Source: CAYGZC01 sp964354225 (GTDB lineage Bacteria > Bacteroidota > Ignavibacteria > UBA10030 > SZUA-254). Taken from it: a stretch of DNA of 18,528 nucleotides. The notes below the pieces were generated by a model that saw nothing but the letters and a program-made list of their open reading frames with translations, was not told the origin of the DNA and ran no database searches. Of the stretch, positions 14,312 through 18,528 are shown one piece after another; within the stretch, counting starts at the first letter, position 1, and the number at the start of each line of letters is the position of its first letter. The translations under genes were made by a program, and so were the position numbers. The stretch is from contig CAYGZC010000133.1 in the NCBI GenBank assembly GCA_964354225.1, positions 1 through 18,528 of the forward strand. The letters run 5' to 3'.

Positions 14312-15526
14312 TCTATTATTCCACAAGATTTAAGCTTTATGCCGGTTCAAAAATATGCAGGCATCACTGCATCAGTAAATTCGTATATTGCCGCTCAACC
14401 GACCGGAGGATATAAATATCCTGATCAATGTCAAATAACGCTTCCGCTCGAAGCCGTTTTGTTGGACAAATCGAGTATTCAATTTTCTTTGCGTGGGATT
14501 ACGAACGGCGGAGTGGGAACATACTGGCGATTCCCGCAAGATGTAAGATCCATTTTCCGCAGAATTACAATTGCTGCCGGATCCAAAATCATTTCCGACA
14601 TTCAAAATCAAAACGTGCTTTACGGGATTTTAAATGATACTAAAGATTCATTATGGTCAACCACATCGGCCGTTATTACATCGGGCTTCGGTAGTGATGT
14701 ACAACGTAATACTTGGTGGTCCGATACTCAAAAAGTATATTCCGTCCAATTATACGATCTTGACAATCAATTCTGGAATAAGTTGCTTTTATTGAATAAA
14801 TGGGGAACTCAATTGCAATTCACATTTTATCTTGAAGACCCTCTCAATATTATAGAAACAGATTCAATCACTACGCCCTCTTATGAATTAAATGGAGTTG
14901 AATTTCATTTGAGATCACTCGTGCCAAGTGAAGCTCTTAATAACTTATATAACAGCACAGTTCCAAAAGGTATTCAATACGGATTCGTCGATTTTCAAAA
15001 TATTTCAGATAGCTCCTTGCTTTTGGCCGGAACTCGTAATTTTTCAAAAATATTGCCATTCAGATTTCAAAATCTTTTGGGCGTGGTTGGCGTTATGAGA
15101 ACACAATCTACTTTACAAAACCTCGCGACAAATAATAGATTAACAACATATAATAACAACGGCATGAGCGAGCTATATTTAACAATCGGATCGCAAAGAC
15201 AACCTATTGACCCTCGTACAAGTCCAGCAGATATGTATCAAATGTTTTGTCAGTTATTCGGCCTTTCCACCAGATTACCTCTTGCAATTGCGCAAAATTA
15301 TGATACCTCTAATTTCGTCTTTTGCGTTAATCTTGCTAAATTCTCAGATGAATTTGGGGACCCTTATACATCCATCGGCGGGGTAAACACCGCAATTTCT
15401 AGCAGTGTAGTACTTACGGGGGCATTTAATGCGCCTTTGGCTGCAAACCAAGTTTTGGACGTTTTTGCAATTTATGAATCTGTCCTCACTTGTAATCAAA
15501 ATGGATCCGTTACTATTGATTATTAG
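14309..15526 (+). CDS. Probable major capsid protein (double jelly-roll), 405 aa
   Basis: The protein is beta-rich and starts MSIIPQDLSFMPVQKYAGIT. It has the Trp/Phe/Pro-rich strand pattern of double jelly-roll capsid proteins (YKYPDQCQITLPLEAVLLDKSS, then YWRFPQDVRSIFRRITI). A mid-protein boundary near 185-200 (SYELNGVEFHLRSLVP) fits the change to the second barrel. At 405 residues it is short compared with virophage capsid proteins near 600 residues, and nearer the compact capsids of some polinton-like viruses. It is divergent from the penton-like gene and followed by a 450 bp non-coding region. Identified by overall pattern and neighbours (ATPase, penton), not by a single motif. Confidence 0.75.
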   Translation: MSIIPQDLSFMPVQKYAGITASVNSYIAAQPTGGYKYPDQCQITLPLEAVLLDKSSIQFSLRGITNGGVGTYWRFPQDVRSIFRRITIAAGSKIISDIQNQNVLYGILNDTKDSLWSTTSAVITSGFGSDVQRNTWWSDTQKVYSVQLYDLDNQFWNKLLLLNKWGTQLQFTFYLEDPLNIIETDSITTPSYELNGVEFHLRSLVPSEALNNLYNSTVPKGIQYGFVDFQNISDSSLLLAGTRNFSKILPFRFQNLLGVVGVMRTQSTLQNLATNNRLTTYNNNGMSELYLTIGSQRQPIDPRTSPADMYQMFCQLFGLSTRLPLAIAQNYDTSNFVFCVNLAKFSDEFGDPYTSIGGVNTAISSSVVLTGAFNAPLAANQVLDVFAIYESVLTCNQNGSVTIDY

Positions 15527-15684
15527 ATGCGCATTTAGGTATAATTTATGCCAAAATGTTGAGCTCTGCAATTACTTCAAATTCGAGATGAACTCACTAA
15601 AATCACTGCCAAATGGCCTATAAAAAAAAAAGGTCCGGTTATATAGTATAAATCGAGGTTTTTTTTTTACTCCCCAAAATACCT

Positions 15685-15879
15685 CTGAATTAGCGAGATG
15701 ATCTCATTATAACTCTGCCTCTAAACCCATTACGCCATGATTCTATAAAAACCCTTAGTGATGCATCACTAAGAAGAGATTCTTCTAGAAACAGGTGTAG
15801 AATCGTTTTTGGAAAACCCTCGGGTTATATAGTATAAAAGGAGGTTTTTCCAAAAGCCTTTCGAGGCCTGTTTTTAGGC
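15685..15879. repeat. Second copy of the origin-like repeat, core inverted and right arm truncated
   Basis: Positions 15727-15815 match 7018-7105 closely, including the palindrome (CTTAGTGATG arm) and GGAAAA end. The flank 15842-15879 matches 7133-7168 (GAGGTTTTTCCAAAAGCCTT and so on). Between these same-orientation flanks the core reads GGTTATATAGTATA (15823-15836), the reverse complement of TATACTATATAACC at 7117-7130. The outer half of the right arm is missing. The copies are about 8.7 kb apart in an 18.4 kb circle, close to opposite each other. Confidence 0.75.
15754..15773. repeat. Perfect 20 bp palindrome in the second origin-like copy
   Basis: Identical to 7045-7064 (arm CTTAGTGATG), at the corresponding position in the repeat. 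Confidence 0.85.
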
Positions 15880-15964
15880 ACTTTAAAATTTTCGAGATTT
15901 TGAGCATAGCCGAATTAGGGCATGCTCACTTGTGGCTTAATTTGTAAAGGGAATAGCTTTTTGG

Positions 15965-15979
15965 AGGCACTATAAAATG
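15965..15979 (+). promoter_or_regulatory. GAGGCACTATAAAATG leader before the 29-residue gene
   Basis: AGGCACTATAAAATG occurs here exactly as before the genes at 387 and 723. The preceding TTTTTGG may be a decayed palindrome arm. Its exact conservation is the main evidence that the short gene is real. Confidence 0.55.
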
Positions 15980-16066
15980 AACGCGTTATATACCTTTATA
16001 AAAAAAATGAGTCATGTGATGATCCTACTGATCTTAATATTGTTGCCCGGCATTCCACCCTTTTAG
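15977..16066 (+). CDS. 29-residue membrane microprotein
   Basis: ATG at 15977 opens MNALYTFIKKMSHVMILLIL followed by ILLPGIPPF and a TAG (16064-16066). A basic N-terminus and one hydrophobic segment (about residues 14-24) make a small single-pass membrane peptide. It has the exact AGGCACTATAAAATG leader found at two other genes. Its stop overlaps the stop of the opposing packaging ATPase by 4 bp, as other convergent pairs here do. Function unknown. A small lytic or virion-membrane peptide is one possibility. Confidence 0.55.
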   Translation: MNALYTFIKKMSHVMILLILILLPGIPPF

Positions 16067-16797
16067 ACCCGCACGATGCCAGCCTTGTACCGTTGCAATT
16101 TATCCTTCTCATATGGCAGGCAAACGAGTGCATTATAATCTTGACATACAAATGCATGTAATAGATAAGCGAGCCGCTCTATATCGTTTTTTTTCAAATG
16201 AACGTATTTCTCGCAAAGCATATCGCTGACGACTTGTTGTGAAAGGAATTCTCTTTCATTTCGAGAGCCGCAGAATAGAAGTAGAAAGACCATTGTATTA
16301 GTACGCATGGCAGTGGATAACATACAGATCTTTTGACAAGAATATATGCAGGACTGCATTCTATGCCGGCCAGTCATAAATAAGGTATTGACTTCATCTT
16401 GGTACTTACTCTTTCCATCTAATATATCGTCAAATATAAAAAGGGTTTTAAAGTGCTTCCCTTTTGATGCGCATTCATCGTATTTTTTGGAAATGCTTTG
16501 AATCACTTCAGAGTTATATTCAGAAAAAAGTAATTTAGAATTAAGCAGCTTTGCATAATGGCCATTTACCAAGGTTTTAGAAAACACGACAACAAAGTCA
16601 AAATGCTTTAGCAACTTTACCTCGGGCGATTTTAAAAGATATGAAAGCGTATTTGTCTTACCAGCACGCGTATTACCGGAAATGACCATATTAAAGCCGC
16701 CGAATCGTTTCAGTTCTTTTTTGAAGTATTCTTTTGGATTCCACGTGTTGAGTTCATTTGATATTTTTTGATAGTCCATAATGTATTTTTTGAGCAT
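16063..16797 (-). CDS. A32-type (FtsK/HerA) genome-packaging ATPase, 244 aa
   Basis: Walker A is GNTRAGKT at about residues 41-48 and Walker B is LFIFDD at about 119-124. TGRHRMQSCIYSCQ (about 142-155) matches the conserved sensor segment ending in Gln of A32-like ATPases. The length fits the 230-280 residues usual for the polinton/virophage branch. It would drive DNA into preformed capsids. The first ATG is at 16797, preceded by an in-frame GTG that I do not use. An ATG at 16779 (MDYQKISNEL) is a possible alternative start. Confidence 0.88.
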   Translation of the reverse strand: MLKKYIMDYQKISNELNTWNPKEYFKKELKRFGGFNMVISGNTRAGKTNTLSYLLKSPEVKLLKHFDFVVVFSKTLVNGHYAKLLNSKLLFSEYNSEVIQSISKKYDECASKGKHFKTLFIFDDILDGKSKYQDEVNTLFMTGRHRMQSCIYSCQKICMLSTAMRTNTMVFLLLFCGSRNEREFLSQQVVSDMLCEKYVHLKKNDIERLAYLLHAFVCQDYNALVCLPYEKDKLQRYKAGIVRV

Positions 16798-16839
16798 CAC
16801 GAAAAAGTGTGTAATTATTTTATTGTACGGTTTTTAATT

Positions 16840-16859
16840 TCCAGAAATACATTTCTGGA
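16840..16859. repeat. Leader-type palindrome in the ATPase / 229-residue divergent promoter
   Basis: Perfect 20 bp palindrome, arm TCCAGAAAT around centre AC, identical in sequence to 4853-4872. It lies between two divergent starts (16797 and 16871) and is followed by GATGCTCTTGAAAATG. Confidence 0.85.
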
Positions 16860-16870
16860 TGCTCTTGAAA

Positions 16871-17560
16871 ATGGAAACACAAGAAAGCATTGAGCAGCAA
16901 ATTGACTTTTTACTCGAAAAAGAAAAAGAGGAAATTGTGGAAGAGATTTTAGAAAAGAATAAGCCGATTGTAAATGAAACGGTAAAAAAGGACAAAGAGG
17001 CCAAAAAGACTAAAACGGATTTAATTATTGAATTTATGGATCTGCAAGAGAAGGGCGGCAAAATACTTTATAAAGAGCATCAGTTAAAGCGTCAAACTAA
17101 ACAAGAGATTTTGAAGCACTTGGCGGAATACGCGAATGACGTTTTAATTAATAAGGAGCCGAGTTCAGTTCAATCTTCTGAATCGCATATTGGAGATCCG
17201 GCGAAGGTCGAATCCACGCCTGCGGTTCAAAATGGAGCGTTAGATCCTAATCAGATGAACATGATCGCAGAAGGCTTATTTAATATGAATCTTGCTTTGG
17301 TAAGTACACTTGAAACGAGTTCTGTATATTTTAAAGATAAGACAGGCGATATCGCATTACTTGCAAATTGGTCTGAAAAAGTGGTCAATAAGAGACAGCA
17401 ATTTATGGAAGTCTTTAAACAGATTTATGCAAAGCACAGACTTGAGATGGACAAGTATATGAGTCCAGTCGTATTATATGGTGTTTTAATGACCCAAAGT
17501 GCGGCCGAGGCAGTATATAGCAATGTACAGGAAAAAAAAAAGAGATCAGAGACAAAGTAA
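16871..17560 (+). CDS. Coiled-coil protein of unknown function, 229 aa
   Basis: The frame is open from an ATG at 16859 that overlaps the palindrome. I choose the ATG at 16871 because the palindrome-to-ATG spacing then resembles that of the gene at 4887. Residues about 1-60 are highly charged heptad-like helix (EQQIDFLLEKEKEEIVEEIL). A short motif (LIIEFMDLQEKGGKILYKEH) and a Ser/Pro/Glu linker (about 96-121) come next. The final 100 residues form a more hydrophobic helical domain (MNMIAEGLFNMNLALVSTLE...). This layout suggests a scaffold, core or DNA-associated virion protein. No family identified. Confidence 0.78.
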   Translation: METQESIEQQIDFLLEKEKEEIVEEILEKNKPIVNETVKKDKEAKKTKTDLIIEFMDLQEKGGKILYKEHQLKRQTKQEILKHLAEYANDVLINKEPSSVQSSESHIGDPAKVESTPAVQNGALDPNQMNMIAEGLFNMNLALVSTLETSSVYFKDKTGDIALLANWSEKVVNKRQQFMEVFKQIYAKHRLEMDKYMSPVVLYGVLMTQSAAEAVYSNVQEKKKRSETK

Positions 17561-17642
17561 AAAAATATAAATTCTGGTATATATTTACGATAAGCATTTC
17601 GGTACTGATAAATATAACAGCAGTTATAACGAATATATATTT

Positions 17643-17969
17643 TTAATCAAATTGTATATATTGATTTTTTGGCTTACGTTGAAGCAGATATCCTGCCGTA
17701 AAAAGGCCAGCCGCAACGCCCACTTTGGAAGTATCTTTTAAAACAGACGAAGTGGGCGATGCACCTGAATTCTGCTTATCTAATTCAATGCCAGATTTAT
17801 CGGGCCGCTTTTGTGATTCGACGTCCTCTGTTCGTAGCGATGCATCGCTACGAGGTGGCGTACTGCCAGTCATCGTAGGATGATAAGCTGTATATTCATT
17901 ATCTGTATTATAGTAATAGAGATATAAGGCGACTCCACCGATTAGCGCTATAGGAAGATATCTTTTCAT
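17643..17969 (-). CDS. Two-segment membrane protein with palindrome-encoded RSDASLR, 108 aa
   Basis: An N-terminal membrane segment (about residues 4-20, YLPIALIGGVALYLYYY) and a second one near the C-terminus (about 82-96, VGVAAGLFTAGYLL) flank a polar Ser/Asp-rich loop. The loop contains PPRSDASLR, encoded by a perfect 22 bp palindrome (17832-17853). A leader-type palindrome lies 16 bp upstream of the start. It is probably a virion-membrane protein, similar in plan to the genes at 18018 and 1000. No family recognised. Confidence 0.75.
   Translation of the reverse strand: MKRYLPIALIGGVALYLYYYNTDNEYTAYHPTMTGSTPPRSDASLRTEDVESQKRPDKSGIELDKQNSGASPTSSVLKDTSKVGVAAGLFTAGYLLQRKPKNQYIQFD
17832..17853. 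repeat. In-frame perfect palindrome (22 bp), encodes RSDASLR
   Basis: Arm TCGTAGCGATG followed by its exact reverse complement (centre GC). It is in the same codon phase as the other coding copies. Confidence 0.88.
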
Positions 17970-18001
17970 TTTTTTAGTAGCCTTTGGAAATGTATTTCCA
18001 G
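17967..18001 (-). promoter_or_regulatory. Leader palindrome plus AGGCTACTAAAAAATG (minus strand)
   Basis: On the minus strand the palindrome (17985-18000, arm TGGAAAT, centre AC) is followed by AAAGGCTACTAAAAAATG at the start of the gene at 17969. This matches the plus-strand leaders at 387 and 4887 in order and spacing. Confidence 0.6.
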
Positions 18002-18017
18002 AAATGAAATATATAAC

Positions 18018-18305
18018 CTAATTGAATTCGTATGAAGATTTATATTTTCTCTTGTGATATGCACTATACATACTGCCAGCGACATTTAAAGCGGCAATAC
18101 CTGCAATTCCAGCAGCCGCGACTTGTCCGACGGGTCCAAAGTCCTTTTCGTGGGGCATATCTCCTTCCGGCACAGGTTCTTCTGTTTTCTCTTCGAGCCG
18201 AACGGTTATAGGTTTATCGTACATGAGAACCACTTGTTCTTTAGGAATTGTAAATATAGCGACGACGGCCAACATACCGAAAATCGTAATGATGTATTCT
18301 TTCAT
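18018..18305 (-). CDS. Two-segment membrane protein, 95 aa
   Basis: A hydrophobic N-terminus (about residues 4-19, YIITIFGMLAVVAIFTI) and a second Ala/Gly-rich segment (about 62-80, VAAAGIAGIAALNVAG) flank an acidic, proline-containing loop (EEKTEEPVPEGD). The C-terminus is basic (HKRKYKSS). Like its neighbour at 17643 it is a small membrane protein, probably co-expressed with it (48 bp apart, same strand). It is divergent from the gene that crosses the cut point. No family recognised. Confidence 0.75.
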   Translation of the reverse strand: MKEYIITIFGMLAVVAIFTIPKEQVVLMYDKPITVRLEEKTEEPVPEGDMPHEKDFGPVGQVAAAGIAGIAALNVAGSMYSAYHKRKYKSSYEFN

Positions 18306-18345
18306 ATTTATTTTTTGGAATATATTTTAAGATACTTTAAAAATA

Positions 18346-18528
18346 ATGGATACGTTAATTAACTACGGAATAACACATTCAGCTATTGACAGCTTGGGAT
18401 ATTTTGGCGGCAACATGTTGGCACACAAGATTAGTTCAGAATTGCCGAAAGCAAATGCAACACATACTATTGGATTTTTTGTAAGTGATTTACTTATTAG
18501 AAATGGGACTATCTCGATGTGGTCCGAA
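18346..18528 (+). CDS. Hypothetical protein, 5' part of the gene crossing the cut point
   Basis: The ATG at 18346 opens a frame beginning MDTLINYGITHSAIDSLGYF. After base 18387 it continues at base 1 and stops at 333, giving 124 residues in the circular molecule. The start lies 40 bp from the divergent start at 18305. The gap holds a degraded palindrome (around 18314-18330) followed by an AGATACTTTAAAAATAATG leader, which resembles the leaders of other genes here. Function unknown. Confidence 0.8.
   Translation, partial: MDTLINYGITHSAIDSLGYFGGNMLAHKISSELPKANATHTIGFFVSDLLIRNGTISMWSE
18388..18528. repeat. Terminal direct repeat, right copy
   Basis: This is the second copy of bases 1-141. It contains codons 15 onward of the gene that starts at 18346 and continues at base 1 in the circular molecule. 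Confidence 0.93.

Larger units (their letters stand above)
15527..15976. other. Non-coding region with second origin-like element
   Basis: I see no convincing gene here. It contains an isolated core (GGTTATATAGTATA, 15637-15650, followed by ATCGAGG and a T run). A copy of the 6.95-7.26 kb element then follows (15685-15879), and after that an AT-rich stretch with a weak 6 bp hairpin (GAGCAT / ATGCTC, 15902-15927) leads to the leader of the gene at 15977. Confidence 0.65.

Noticed and set aside
356..18000. Reading the palindromes as a CRISPR array or as classical tRNA/ncRNA genes
   Set aside because: They are not regularly spaced, have no spacers of uniform length and no cas-like genes. Each is too short for a structured RNA gene.
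1..18528. Integrase, DNA polymerase B, superfamily 3 helicase, tRNA genes
   Set aside because: No frame shows the relevant motifs, and no tRNA-like cloverleaf stood out by eye.

Overview
The window is one complete circular (or circularly permuted) genome of about 18.39 kb. Its last 141 bases (18388-18528) repeat its first 141 bases, so the unit is 18,387 bp and one gene runs across the cut point. It is AT-rich and has tightly packed, mostly intron-free genes on both strands. Leaders are short and A-rich, with no bacterial ribosome-binding sites. It carries a morphogenesis set: a probable double jelly-roll major capsid protein, a probable single jelly-roll penton/minor capsid protein, an A32-type packaging ATPase and a repeat-containing fibre. 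Size and gene set point to a small eukaryotic DNA virus of the polinton-like virus/virophage kind, probably of a protist and possibly associated with a giant virus. I see no DNA polymerase B, integrase, tyrosine recombinase or adenovirus-type protease.

Layout. From 18346 through 1392 run four small plus-strand genes, two of them with clear membrane segments. A 726-residue membrane-anchored protein on the minus strand (1385-3565) follows. From 3597 to 6918 lie eleven small genes: a possible HUH-endonuclease-like protein (4297-4836), three related small zinc-ribbon proteins, and several hypothetical proteins in divergent or convergent pairs. Region 6919-7367 is non-coding and holds a long imperfect inverted repeat with an AT-rich centre. 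Next comes a 1234-residue replication protein that fuses an archaeo-eukaryotic primase (AEP) to a helicase like the herpesvirus origin-binding protein. The fibre (minus), a small plus gene, the penton-like protein (minus) and the major capsid protein (plus) fill 11069-15526. Region 15527-15976 is non-coding and carries a second, rearranged copy of the 6.9-7.3 kb element plus a third isolated core. A 29-residue membrane peptide, the packaging ATPase, a coiled-coil protein and two small membrane proteins complete the circle.

The most unusual feature is a dispersed family of 16-22 bp palindromes: about 20 well-formed copies plus degraded ones. Their stems differ in sequence but stay self-complementary. 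One subfamily (arm ending GGAAAT or similar) sits in 5' leaders and between genes. Another (arms such as CGTAGCGAT, CGTGGTGAT, CTGGCAAT) lies inside reading frames, always in the same codon phase, giving peptides such as RSDTSLR, RGDTSPR, PGNTLPG and SSGVPLEG. Two more copies lie in the origin-like elements, and comparing repeat arms there suggests that one palindrome is an insertion. The leader copies lead into a shared motif resembling AGGCACTATAAAATG directly at start codons.

Working model (inference). The AEP/origin-binding-type helicase probably initiates replication at the large inverted repeats, possibly with the HUH-like protein, and a polymerase from the host or a helper virus copies the DNA. 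The ATPase packages DNA into an icosahedral capsid of the 405-residue and 233-residue proteins, decorated with the fibre. The many one- or two-segment membrane proteins may belong to an internal membrane or the entry apparatus.
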